64,000 bases of DNA from Microvirga terrae (GTDB taxonomy: Bacteria > Pseudomonadota > Alphaproteobacteria > Rhizobiales > Beijerinckiaceae), in assembly GCF_013307435.2 (NCBI RefSeq), contig NZ_CP102846.1, forward strand, positions 248,001 through 312,000. The letters are read 5' to 3'. Below the pieces are notes generated by a model. The model did no database searches, was not told the DNA's origin, and worked only from the letters and a program-made list of their open reading frames with translations. Below, in pieces: positions 9,555 to 18,036 of this stretch (position 1 is the first letter of the stretch; each line of letters begins with the position of its first letter). A program made the position numbers and the translations under genes.

Positions 9555-10069
9555 TAGGACGCTAGCTTAAGTTCAGGGTAGCATGATGATGAGTATAGAC
9601 ATACTCGAGCGCCTAACTCCGTATTTTCTCAGTTGCCTCGGGGGCCGGCTTAAGTACTTGGTCTGTCATAATTCAATATGGACCGACGTTGGCCACTTAA
9701 GATGTTCCTAGTCGCTGGGAACACCAATTTCGGATGAACATCATGGCTGCCACGTCGTGCTACAGCGCGCTATATAAACTTGTACAAGCGACGCAGTGGG
9801 GCACAGTTACGAACCAGGAGCGAACTGCGCGCGATTCACATTTAATATGCGGCGGTTCCATCGCTATGTCAGCCTGCAAGATCTTACAGGATGCAGATCA
9901 TTGCAGCACCATATATCCAACTCGACAATCGGTTATTTCGGGAATGCATGTTTGAAACGGCGACTACCGCAGTCATTTGCCAGCGGAGCTGTCGATACTC
10001 GCGGCATGAATATGAAGCGGCTGACACGTGTTCTAGGCGTCAATGGATCTGACGAATTTCGAGTGGATC
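9555..10069. other. Divergent intergenic region between trpC and the polyketide synthase
   Basis: About 500 bp separate the two divergent genes. The only frames are short and lack family resemblance. Promoters for both genes are presumably here, but I could not pick out convincing -35/-10 pairs. Confidence 0.35.
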
Positions 10070-11152
10070 ATGACAACCGCGTATATCAACCGGATCGGCA
10101 CTGCCGTCCCGCAGCATGACGTCCATCAGACCTTCATCGGCTTCGTGGAACAGTTTCTCCCCGATCGAAAAAACAAGCTGATCTTCCGCCGCATGGTTCA
10201 GCGGTCGGGCATCGAACATCGCTACTCCACCCTGTCTCCGAGCGAGAACCTCGAGGCGGCAGCCGACCGGGAGGGCTTTTTCCGGCCCGGCGCGTTTGCC
10301 GGGACCGGCGCCCGGATGCAGCGTTTCGAGACCCATGCCGTCGATCTCGCCCAGCAGGCCGTCGAGGCGCTCGAGCTGAACGACGACCTATCCTCTCTCA
10401 CCCACATGGTGGTGGCATCCTGCACCGGCTTCACCGCACCGGGGCTCGATCAGCAGATCATGGAGCGCTTGGGGCTCAACCCCTCGATCGAGCGGACCAT
10501 GGTGGGATTCATGGGCTGCGCGGCTGCCGTGAATGCCCTGAAGGTGGCCCATCACATCGTCCGGTCCGAGCCGGAGGCAAGGGTCCTGGTGGTCAATCTG
10601 GAGCTCTGCACGCTCCACCTTCAGGAGACCTCCGACCTCGAGGTGATCCTCAGCGCCCTGCTCTTCGGCGATGGGTGCGCGGCCAGCCTCGTGTCGGCGG
10701 ATCCGCAAGGCATCGCGCTCAAGGATTTCCGCGTCGCGACGATCCCCGACACCCGCGACCTGATCACCTGGCGGATCGGCGATGCCGGGTTCGAGATGAG
10801 CCTGTCCGGAGAGGTCCCGCAGCAGATTGCCAAGGCGCTGCGCCACGAGGCCACCCGCAACGACGAGGGCGGCATCCTGCGCGGTCAGCGCAAGGACGAA
10901 TTCGATCTTTGGGCCGTCCACGCCGGCGGGCGAACGATCCTCGACGCGGTCGAACAGGGCCTCGATCTCTCCCCGGACGCCCTGCGCTGGTCCCGCGGCG
11001 TGCTGCGGGACTTCGGCAACATGTCCTCGGCCACGCTGATGTTCGTCCTGGGCCGGATCATGCAGGGTGCTCCCCCGAGCTCGAACGGTTTCGGCATGGC
11101 CTTCGGACCGGGACTGGCGGCCGAGACGTTCCGCTTCACCCTCGCCGGATAG
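10070..11152 (+). CDS. Type III polyketide synthase (chalcone/stilbene synthase family)
   Basis: A 360-residue ketosynthase-fold enzyme that condenses malonyl-CoA units on an acyl-CoA starter. The catalytic triad is visible: Cys150 in TMVGFMGCAAAVNALK, His284 in LWAVHAGGRTILDAVE and Asn317 in RDFGNMSSATLMFVLG, with the C-terminal GMAFGPGLAAETF loop. The start MTTAYINRIGTAVPQHDVH is preferred because it aligns with the family; an ATG nine codons upstream is in the same frame. The methyltransferase gene starts 9 bp after the stop and the flavoprotein overlaps that one by 4 bp, so the three form one operon, a PKS-methyltransferase-flavoprotein set seen in many alphaproteobacteria. The product is unknown; alkylresorcinol, alkylpyrone or a small quinone-like compound are the usual possibilities. 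Confidence 0.92.
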   Translation: MTTAYINRIGTAVPQHDVHQTFIGFVEQFLPDRKNKLIFRRMVQRSGIEHRYSTLSPSENLEAAADREGFFRPGAFAGTGARMQRFETHAVDLAQQAVEALELNDDLSSLTHMVVASCTGFTAPGLDQQIMERLGLNPSIERTMVGFMGCAAAVNALKVAHHIVRSEPEARVLVVNLELCTLHLQETSDLEVILSALLFGDGCAASLVSADPQGIALKDFRVATIPDTRDLITWRIGDAGFEMSLSGEVPQQIAKALRHEATRNDEGGILRGQRKDEFDLWAVHAGGRTILDAVEQGLDLSPDALRWSRGVLRDFGNMSSATLMFVLGRIMQGAPPSSNGFGMAFGPGLAAETFRFTLAG

Positions 11153-11160
11153 AGGCCTCC

Positions 11161-11874
11161 ATGAGCCGGAGTTTCGCCCAGCGCAGTCCCGAGACGGAAT
11201 GGATGGACACCGAGTCCGTCAGCCTCGACGATTACCGCGCCTGCCTGAAGGATCTGGCGACGGTCAATGTCGTCACCATGACCCATGGACCCGTCCTGAA
11301 ATGGCTCGATCACGCCACCCGTCACCTGAAACCCGGCGACCGCGTGACGATCCTGGACGTCGGCTATGGATACGGGGACCTGCTGCGGCGGATCCGTTCC
11401 TGGAGCCGGCGCCGCGGGCGCCCCGTGGACCTGATCGGGGTCGATCTCAACCCCATGAGCGAGCCGATTGCGCGCGCAGCGACCCCTGCCGATGTCCCCA
11501 TCGACTTCCGGACCGGCAATGTGTTCGATTTTCGCCCTGAGCAACCCATCGACTTCATCATCTGCTCGCAGACGACACATCACATGTCGGACCACGAGGT
11601 CGTGGGCTTCGTGCGCTGGATGGAGCGGACCGCCGCACGCGGCTGGTTCATCGCCGACCTCTACCGCCATCCGATTCCGTTCCATTTCTTCCGCGCTCTC
11701 TCCTGGGCGGCGCGTTGGCACCGCTTCGTCCGGCACGACGGGCCGATCTCGATCGCCCGCAGCTTCCGCCGGAAGGACTGGGAGCAGATCCTGGCCGCAG
11801 CCGGGCTCGAACCCGGGGCGGCCCGGATCCGCTGGTACCCCTCCTTCCGCCTCTGCGTGAGCCGGTTGAAATGA
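11161..11874 (+). CDS. SAM-dependent class I methyltransferase of the type III PKS operon
   Basis: A 237-residue protein with the SAM-binding glycine loop VTILDVGYGYGDLLRRI (residues about 62-78), an acidic residue after strand 2 (DLIGVDLNP) and a strand-4 region IDFIICSQTTHHMSDHEV, followed by SFRRKDWEQILAAAGL near the C-terminus, typical of small-molecule methyltransferases. It begins 9 bp after the polyketide synthase and its stop overlaps the flavoprotein start (ATGA), indicating translational coupling. The likely role is O- or C-methylation of the polyketide product, inferred from position only. An overlapping open frame extends upstream of the chosen ATG into the synthase but has no start that fits better. 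Confidence 0.88.
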   Translation: MSRSFAQRSPETEWMDTESVSLDDYRACLKDLATVNVVTMTHGPVLKWLDHATRHLKPGDRVTILDVGYGYGDLLRRIRSWSRRRGRPVDLIGVDLNPMSEPIARAATPADVPIDFRTGNVFDFRPEQPIDFIICSQTTHHMSDHEVVGFVRWMERTAARGWFIADLYRHPIPFHFFRALSWAARWHRFVRHDGPISIARSFRRKDWEQILAAAGLEPGAARIRWYPSFRLCVSRLK

Positions 11875-12560
11875 ACGGCGGAGGCGTCGAGGAGATCGTG
11901 ATCGTCGGCAGCGGACTGGCTGGCGCGTCGGCAGCCTGCATCCTGACCGAGGCTGGACGTCCGGTCCTTCTGCTGGAACGCGATGCGGAGCCCCGGCACA
12001 AGGTCTGCGGCGAGTTTCTGAGCATCGAGGCACAGACGTATCTGGCCCGCCTCGGCGTCGACCTCGACGGCCTCGGAGCAAGCCGGATCTCGCACCTGCG
12101 CCTCGTCCGCAAGCGCGGCGCGACGGAGGTCCCCCTGCCGTTCGTGGCCAGAGGATTGTCCCGAAAGATCCTGGACGAGGCCCTGCTGTTTCAGGCCCGC
12201 TCCCGAGGGGCTCGGATCGTCCGAGGCGAGCCTGTCAGGTCCATCTCGGTCGATCGATCGGCGGCTCGGATCGAGGTTCCGGAAGGCGTCTCAGTCCCCG
12301 CTAATACCGTCTTCCCCGCCGCGGGGAAACATGATGTCAGGGGTGTGCAGCGGGTAGGGCGAGCTCTCTGCCGGACCTGGCCGGCTGCCATGTGGCATGT
12401 CACGACCCTGATCAGCGTGCAGGCAGCCTCCATGATCAGAGCGGCTCGTCGCCTCCGTAACCGTCCCTGGAGAGCCTCAATCATCGGCTGCCGTTGCCGA
12501 ACACAACGACAAGCTCAACCCATCTTTCGCAAGCAAAAGGCCTTAATCCCACCCAGGTGA
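11871..12560 (+). pseudogene. FAD-dependent oxidoreductase of the PKS operon, 3'-truncated
   Basis: The gene starts inside the methyltransferase stop (ATGA) and encodes a normal flavoprotein N-terminus: EEIVIVGSGLAGASAACIL with the dinucleotide-binding GxGxxG, an acidic strand-2 end (VLLLERDAE), then HKVCGEFLSIEAQ and LSRKILDEALLFQA, as in the geranylgeranyl reductase / FAD monooxygenase family. Homology ends at about 12350, just after the second FAD motif region (FPAAGKHDVRG, where the family has L/ATGKHDLRG). The remaining roughly 70 codons to 12560 do not resemble the family. A full member has about 370-400 residues, so the catalytic half is gone. Some DNA event replaced the 3' end; no IS boundary was found there. 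Confidence 0.8.
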
Positions 12561-12867
12561 ACCGCTCTTTCAAGAACACCCAATATTTCAGCAAAATGTA
12601 AGTTTTAAGCTCAACAACTATGTGTCGTTATTGAATGATCTCGCGAACGGTAGTGCGATCGTTAATTTCCAAGCAGAGCCAAGGAACCGGGACGTCTCAG
12701 AATGGTGTCCGGCACCACATTAGGAAGCATATCTTCAGTTGTGTTCTAGCATCGTCTCAATATTGTCGCCCACACTGTACCAGGATAGCCTTTGTGTGCA
12801 GATGCCTAGCTCTAACTATCGAGGCGGTCCCGTTTTTTTGGAGATACATAAAACAGAGGCGATATCC

Positions 12868-13902
12868 ATGCGCAATCAAGGTAACGTAGTCGAGAGCCTT
12901 TTTAGCTCTGGGCTGATGGACCCGTTTGCCCGGGCAATCACCTATCTGCGCGTTTCGGTGACGGATCGTTGCGATTTCCGCTGCGTCTATTGCATGTCCG
13001 AGGACATGGCCTTCCTGCCCAAGCGCGACCTGCTGACCCTGGAAGAGCTCGACCGGATCTGCTCGGCCTTCGTCGACAGGGGCGTGCGCAAGCTGCGGAT
13101 CACCGGAGGCGAGCCCCTGGTGCGGCGGGACATCATGACCCTGTTCGGATCCCTGTCGCGCCATCTGGACTCGGGCGCGCTCGACGAACTCACGGTCACC
13201 ACCAACGGCTCGCAGCTCGCCCGCCATGCGAGGGACCTCGCCGCCTGCGGGGTCAAGCGGGTCAACGTGTCAATCGACACCCTCGACCCCGACAAGTTTC
13301 GCGCCATCACCCGCTGGGGCGACCTCACCAAGGTGCTCCAGGGGCTCGATGCCGCGCAGAACGCCGGCCTGAAGGTGAAGATCAACACCGTCGCGCTCAA
13401 GGGCGTGAACGAGGACGAGATCGAATCCCTGCTCGCATGGGCCCACGGGCGCGGCATGGACCTGACCCTGATCGAGGTGATGCCGCTGGGCGAGATCGAC
13501 GGGCAGCGCATCGACCAGTTCCTGCCCCTCTCCCAGGTGCGCGCGCGCCTCGCCGCGCGCTACGAGCTGGAGGATCTCGCCGACCGCACCGGCGGACCGG
13601 CGCGCTATGTGCGGGTGAAGGAGACGGGCGGACGGCTCGGCTTCATCACGCCGCTGACCCACAATTTCTGCGAGAGCTGCAACCGGGTGCGCCTGACCTG
13701 CACGGGCCAGCTCTTCATGTGCCTCGGCCAGGAGGACGCGGCCGACCTGCGGGCGCCGGTTCGCGCCTCCGAGAGCAACGAGCTGCTCGATCGGGCCATC
13801 GTCGAGGCCATCGCCCGCAAGCCGAAGGGGCACGATTTCATCATCGACCGGCGCCACGCCCGCCCGGCCCTCTCCCGCCACATGAGCGTGACAGGGGGCT
13901 GA
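12868..13902 (+). CDS. moaA: GTP 3',8-cyclase (molybdenum cofactor biosynthesis)
   Basis: A 344-residue radical-SAM enzyme that, with MoaC, converts GTP to cyclic pyranopterin monophosphate in the first step of molybdopterin synthesis. The N-terminal radical-SAM cluster motif is Cys35-x3-Cys39-x2-Cys42 ([11 protein letters not shown]). The second [4Fe-4S] site is Cys268-x2-Cys271-x13-Cys285 ([20 protein letters not shown]). The conserved C-terminal Gly-Gly is present (MSVTGG). [11 protein letters not shown] and VNVSIDTLD match SAM-binding strands. The ATG at 12868 is chosen for length and a GAGG-type site 9 nt upstream; the frame is open further 5'. No moaC, moaD or moaE lies near, so it would depend on genes elsewhere. 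It probably serves the formate dehydrogenase in this window or chromosomal Mo enzymes. Confidence 0.94.
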   Translation: MRNQGNVVESLFSSGLMDPFARAITYLRVSVTDRCDFRCVYCMSEDMAFLPKRDLLTLEELDRICSAFVDRGVRKLRITGGEPLVRRDIMTLFGSLSRHLDSGALDELTVTTNGSQLARHARDLAACGVKRVNVSIDTLDPDKFRAITRWGDLTKVLQGLDAAQNAGLKVKINTVALKGVNEDEIESLLAWAHGRGMDLTLIEVMPLGEIDGQRIDQFLPLSQVRARLAARYELEDLADRTGGPARYVRVKETGGRLGFITPLTHNFCESCNRVRLTCTGQLFMCLGQEDAADLRAPVRASESNELLDRAIVEAIARKPKGHDFIIDRRHARPALSRHMSVTGG

Positions 13903-14022
13903 GCGCGTTTCCATGGTTAAGAGAATCGGGATGTTCGGGCGGCGACTGGCGGTTCTCGCCGGCATGCTCGTCGCCATCGGGAGTCAGGTGGCCTGCCCCA
14001 TGTGGGTGATCCGTATGTGATG

Positions 14023-14847
14023 TTAATTCAGCGTCGGTCTGGGCGCCAGCTTGGAAGCCGAGACCAAGACCTCAGGTGCAGGTGGCCGGTAGCCCAGGGA
14101 TGAGTGCGGGCGCACCGTGTTGTAATGCCGGCGCCAACTCTCGATGATCACCTTTGCCTCTTCCAGAGTGTAGAAGATCTCTCCTTTCAGCAACTCGTCC
14201 CGCAGCTTCGAGTTGAAGCTCTCGCAATAGCCGTTCTCCCAGGGACTGCCCGGCTCGATGTAAGCCGTCCTGGCGCCCACAGCCGCGATCCACTCGCGCA
14301 CCGCTTTGGCCACGAACTCGCTGCCGTTGTCGGAACGAATATGGCCTGGAATACCACGCAGGATGAACAGGTCCGAGAGCACGTCGATCACATCGACGGC
14401 TTTCAGCTTCCGGTTCACCCGGATCGCAAGGCACTCGCGCGTGAACTCGTCGATGACGTTGAGCATGCGGAACTTGCGCCCGTCATGGGTGCGATCTTCG
14501 ACGAAGTCATACGACCAGACATGGTTGGGGTACTCCGGCCGCAGCCGGATGCAGGATCCGTCGTTGAGCCAGAGCCGGCCTCTCTTGGGTTGCTTTTGTG
14601 GCACTTTGAGCCCCTCCCGCCGCCAAATCCGCTCGACCCGCTTCTTGTTCACGAGCCAGCCAGCGTCTCGCAGCAGGGCTGTGATGCGCCGGTAGCCATA
14701 GCGGCCGTACTGAGTGGCCAGAGCGATGATGTCGGCCGTCAAAGCCGCTTCATCCACCGGCTGTTGGGGGACCTTGCGCTGGGTAGAGCGATGCTGGCCC
14801 AGAACCCGACAGGCCAACCGTTCCGAGACACCATATTTGGCGATCAC
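14023..14847 (-). CDS. IS3-family transposase OrfB (DDE integrase domain)
   Basis: A 274-residue frame with the HTH_21-like start (RYGYRRITALLRDAGWLVNK), then the rve catalytic core: Asp in HVWSYDFVEDRT, Asp in HIRSDNGSEFVAKAV and Glu in PWENGYCESFNSKLRDELL, followed by NTVRPHSSLGYRPPAPE. All three acidic residues are present. The frame is open upstream of the first ATG (LACRVLGQHRSTQRK region and before), consistent with expression as an OrfAB fusion by -1 frameshifting from OrfA. Confidence 0.92.
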   Translation of the reverse strand: MIAKYGVSERLACRVLGQHRSTQRKVPQQPVDEAALTADIIALATQYGRYGYRRITALLRDAGWLVNKKRVERIWRREGLKVPQKQPKRGRLWLNDGSCIRLRPEYPNHVWSYDFVEDRTHDGRKFRMLNVIDEFTRECLAIRVNRKLKAVDVIDVLSDLFILRGIPGHIRSDNGSEFVAKAVREWIAAVGARTAYIEPGSPWENGYCESFNSKLRDELLKGEIFYTLEEAKVIIESWRRHYNTVRPHSSLGYRPPAPEVLVSASKLAPRPTLN

Positions 14848-14879
14848 ATGCTCTACACAGGCGCGACGGCGGGCGGGGC

Positions 14880-15158
14880 CTACCAGTTTCCCGACGCAGC
14901 TTCCTTGAGGATGAGCTTCTCCAGGGTGAGATCCGAGACCGCCCGGCGCAGCCGGGCGTTCTCCAGCTCGAGCTCCTTCATCCGTTTGACTTGATCGGAT
15001 TTGAGTCCGCCGTACTCATTGCGCCACCGGTAGTACGTGACCTCCGTCACACCGATCTGGCGGATGGCCTCGGCCATCGTCCGGCCTTGTGCCGTCAGCA
15101 CGTCTACCTGTCGTAACTTGGAAACGATTTCTTCGGCCGTGTGCCTCTTCTTGCCCAT
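14880..15158 (-). CDS. IS3-family transposase OrfA (helix-turn-helix)
   Basis: A 92-residue protein that binds the element ends. MGKKRHTAEEIVSKLRQVDV and AIRQIGVTEVTYYRWRNEYG form the helix-turn-helix; QVKRMKELELENARLRRAVS is the leucine-zipper-like dimerisation helix. A GGAGG-type site (AAGGAGGACTGAAG) precedes the ATG. The C-terminus (LILKEAASGNW) reaches the overlap where frameshifting into OrfB is expected. Confidence 0.9.
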   Translation of the reverse strand: MGKKRHTAEEIVSKLRQVDVLTAQGRTMAEAIRQIGVTEVTYYRWRNEYGGLKSDQVKRMKELELENARLRRAVSDLTLEKLILKEAASGNW

Positions 15159-15375
15159 CTTCAGTCCTCCTTCGGCTCAAAAGCCATACTTCAGGGAGGA
15201 TCACTTTTCAGGGGGCAGACCACAGGCCTGTCTGGCGCAGGACGCTGCCCCGGCGCCGAAGCTCCTGGAGCGCCGCGGTCACGCAAGCATTGGTGCATCG
15301 CCCTTTTCGAAACGACCGCCGTACAGCTCATATCTGGTGAACTTGTTCCTGCGTTTCAAGCGTATGGTAGGATAG

Positions 15376-16669
15376 CGACATCTTGAGGCAACATCGCAGC
15401 CCACGAACGATGAGAGGGTCGTGGCTAACTTAGCACCAATGCATGGGGCCGTCCTTTGATAGTTCCAGGGATGCGTGGGTGCTTCCTGCGTTGGGCAATC
15501 AAAACCGGCGGCGACTTCCAGTACTATCGGCAGCAGAGTACAAACAGCAAGGGCGCGTCTGTCAATGTCGCCAATATACATCCTCGCCTGACATGCCCCC
15601 CGGAACGCAAATCTTCACTCATGCCAAAGGTAAGAGTATGATTGCACAAGCAAAAATCAATACCGCGATAACAGCGACAATCTCGTCGACGTTTTGTCGA
15701 AGCATGTAGGACTCCATACTTTTATCGCAATCGTCTCATTTTAACAGCAAAGGGTGCATACGCGCTGACTGCTCGACGTGGTCTCTGACAAGAGAATGGA
15801 GCAGGCACTCAGATTGCAATCGCATTACTGATTGTAGCGATCCATTTGAATAGCAAGTTTGCATGGCATTGTACTCGATTTCTAGTGAGGATCTGTGAAA
15901 ACCTGTGAGACAAGCAACATCCTTTTACCTTGCCTCGTGGAGGTGCCGGTAACAGTGACAACATAATCCTGTCAGGGTGCCTAAAGGTATGCAGGTGCAG
16001 CCGCTTGAAAGTGAGCTAAGCATTGCCCCGAGGTCGACTGCGATTTCTCGTTATGTTGGGCCAGATATAGAACCGCCAGCGCCAGCGACCTTGCCGCCCA
16101 GGATAGCCCATGAGCTCGGCAGTCATTTCTGACTAGACATCGCTTAGCTTGGATCGCGGCACGGCAGGTTTCCGTCTTGATTGAAACCGCCAGAATAACA
16201 GCAGCCTCCCAGGAAAGACTCTCAGACGCCCGGACAGGATCTCTCACTACAATGCTCAGGAGGGTAGTTACCATAGGTGAGTTTACATTCGCCTAGTCCG
16301 AGTTAATTTCGATGATGGTGGGTTTCTGATCTCTACAAGCATCGGCTCAGTTCCACTCTAAGCTTACAGCTTGTGCCGCCATCGACCTACTCAAGTCAGA
16401 TGACATGCGAAGGCCGGCGAATTGAGATATTGGCCTCACCGGTCACGATGATGCTTTGAAAATGTAAGTGGGGCACCCTCCCTGAGGCAGGGTACCAGTC
16501 TGCCATCCGGGATCGGGGCGACTGCTTCCGACGCGCACCGCTATGAATAAGTTCGATCACCTCTGACAGAAGATTGTATCGGAAACATCTCTTACGTTTA
16601 TTCACAAAGCTTAATGCTCGTTCCACCATGTGGCGCGGTATCATCGAGTGCAATTTGGAGGACGTAACA
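15376..16669. other. Long stretch with no confident gene
   Basis: About 1.3 kb of rather AT-richer DNA. The only candidate is a 28-residue membrane peptide at 15619-15705 (listed separately). Minus-strand frames at 15981-16274 and 16396-16683 have no family resemblance or good ribosome binding site. Confidence 0.35.
15619..15705 (-). CDS. Possible 28-residue membrane peptide
   Basis: A tiny frame reads MLRQNVDEIVAVIAVLIFAC, then AIILLPLA: a short charged head and one hydrophobic helix of about 19 residues, as in many small membrane proteins. GGAGTCC precedes the ATG by about 6 nt. There is no family match and no partner gene. Chance open frames of this size are common, so this is a candidate only. 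Confidence 0.3.
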   Translation of the reverse strand: MLRQNVDEIVAVIAVLIFACAIILLPLA

Positions 16670-17641
16670 GTGCAGGTCACCATCGACAGCTCGAGTGATC
16701 TCAGTCGTCGAACCGTCGCACGCCCTCACCCTTCCATACTCCTCGCATCTTCATGCACGTTCGGAAGCCAGCCCCGGCTCGGCCATTGGCCACACTATAC
16801 TGACGGGAAAGTGGTATATTACCTCGAACAGTCATCGTGCCATATGATTGCTGCTGTAACCGCCGTTCGGTCCGACGGTGACATCCAGGCCCTCATGCAG
16901 GCTGACGCTACTCAAATCTGCATATCTTTGGAGGAGGTTGGCGGTATACTCGAGATCAGTAGCAAGGCATACCAGTGCACGGCGACTTCTAAGGTGCGCG
17001 GCGCAATAAGTATAATTCCACCTGGCATGGACGCGCACGTCAAGGGTCACAAACTCCGTTTCCTTCGGCAACTTGTGCTTCGGGTGAGCGATGAGGCTTT
17101 GGTATCTCTGGCTAACCATGGGATTGATACGGAGAGGGCACTGGCACCCCGTCTGATGTTCTGTCAGCCGCGGCTCCTTCAACTCGGCCAGATGATTGCA
17201 GGGGAACTCGAGTCTGGTAAGCCCATTGACCAAGTATATGTTGACAGTCTCTGTGTTGCTCTAATTGCAGGCCTCGCATGTTCAACGAGGAACGGCTCCG
17301 CGTCCTATGCTGCCCTTCCTCCGTGGAAGCTCCGGCGCGTCCTCGATTTTGTCGAAGATAACCTATCAGAAGTGATTACCATAGAAGACCAGGCCAGCGT
17401 AGCTGGGATGTCGAGATCATGGTTCTGCCGTGCGTTCAAGGCATCGACAGGTGTGTCGCCGCATCAATGGATCTTGGTCGCTCGTATTGAGCGAGCGAAA
17501 CTTCATCTTCTAAGGCGCGAACAAACACTTGCAGAGATTGCTCTCACCGTTGGCTTCGCTGATCAAGCGCATTTCACACGAGCGTTCCATAGAATGGTGG
17601 GCGAGAGCCCTGGCGCCTGGCAAAGGGCTCGAGAGAGATAA
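16670..17641 (+). CDS. AraC-family transcriptional regulator
   Basis: A regulator of 323 residues with a C-terminal AraC double helix-turn-helix: VEDNLSEVITIEDQASVAGM, SRSWFCRAFKASTGVSPHQW, RIERAKLHLLRREQTLAEIA and VGFADQAHFTRAFHRMVGES. The N-terminal half is a cupin-like sensor region without clear ligand residues. The start is taken as GTG at 16670, because TTGGAGG lies 9-10 nt upstream; an ATG 32 codons earlier is in frame but lacks such a site. No adjacent target gene is obvious; the nearest downstream gene is the convergent molybdopterin-binding protein. Confidence 0.88.
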   Translation: MQVTIDSSSDLSRRTVARPHPSILLASSCTFGSQPRLGHWPHYTDGKVVYYLEQSSCHMIAAVTAVRSDGDIQALMQADATQICISLEEVGGILEISSKAYQCTATSKVRGAISIIPPGMDAHVKGHKLRFLRQLVLRVSDEALVSLANHGIDTERALAPRLMFCQPRLLQLGQMIAGELESGKPIDQVYVDSLCVALIAGLACSTRNGSASYAALPPWKLRRVLDFVEDNLSEVITIEDQASVAGMSRSWFCRAFKASTGVSPHQWILVARIERAKLHLLRREQTLAEIALTVGFADQAHFTRAFHRMVGESPGAWQRARER

Positions 17642-18036
17642 ACAACATAGCCGTCACCTGAGAAGCCGATCGCAAAGTAACCATAAGCGGGCCGTCGATC
17701 AATGAACCCTTCAGTTCTTGTCACGTACTGGTGCTGACATTCTATTCAGTCACCTCCAAGCGAGAGAGAAACACCCTCAAGACCCACTCTCGAAAACCAA
17801 GTGTCACCCGGCGAGCTGCCGTCGAGTCTACAGGGACCCGGAAGCGTCCAACAACTCAACTTACCACACGTACGCAGGAATCAGAGCGACTACCATTCGA
17901 ATATTGATTACGCGTGTGACCTCTTTATCGCTAAGGGCTAACGACAAACTGGACGGATCGCGCATAGCAGGTGTCATTCACCCCGCAATCGGTTTAACTA
18001 ACTTGGCACATGGAGTCCAATCAACGGGAGTCGGTA
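17642..18036. other. No recognisable gene
   Basis: A convergent gap between the AraC regulator and the molybdopterin-binding protein. No terminator hairpin with a T-run and no plausible gene was found. Confidence 0.4.

Larger units (their letters stand above)
13989..15222 (-). mobile_element. Intact IS3-family element (IS407-like group)
   Basis: Imperfect inverted ends are TGGCCTGCCCCATGTGGGTGA at 13989 and, on the complement, TGGTCTGCCCCCTGAAAAGTG at 15222. Both outer sides carry CAGG (13985-13988 and 15223-15226), a 4-bp target duplication typical of the IS407 subgroup. The element is 1234 bp and contains the two overlapping-frame genes expected for IS3. Nothing in it appears broken, so it may be mobile. 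Confidence 0.85.
13913..15375 (+). pseudogene. Small exported protein gene interrupted by the IS3 element
   Basis: The first 25 codons (MVKRIGMFGRRLAVLAGMLV, then AIGSQ) form a signal-peptide n- and h-region starting 8 bp after the moaA stop. The IS3 element begins within codon 26. Joining the sequence across the element and removing one copy of the 4-bp duplication gives ACLAQDAAPAPKLLERRG in frame, which supplies an AxA-like signal peptidase site, and stays open to 15375, for a protein of about 74 residues. The reconstruction shows that the insertion split one open frame. The mature protein is not recognised, and the last part (from about GHASIG on) may itself be non-native. It was probably co-transcribed with moaA. 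Confidence 0.6.

Noticed and set aside
10675..11160. 5' extension of the methyltransferase into the polyketide synthase
   Set aside because: The frame is open upstream, but the Arg-rich translation matches nothing; the ATG at 11161 fits the family start and the operon spacing.
10885..12081. Long open frame (398 codons) on the minus strand
   Set aside because: It lies antisense to the polyketide synthase, methyltransferase and flavoprotein genes, has no family resemblance, and is open only because of the high-GC codon bias of the opposite strand.
12969..14009. 346-codon plus-strand open frame overlapping moaA
   Set aside because: It is the +2 frame of moaA, with Arg/Pro/Gly-rich composition typical of an out-of-frame high-GC translation.
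14104..14994. 296-codon plus-strand open frame
   Set aside because: It is antisense to the IS3 OrfB transposase, which has complete catalytic motifs; the reverse frame matches nothing.
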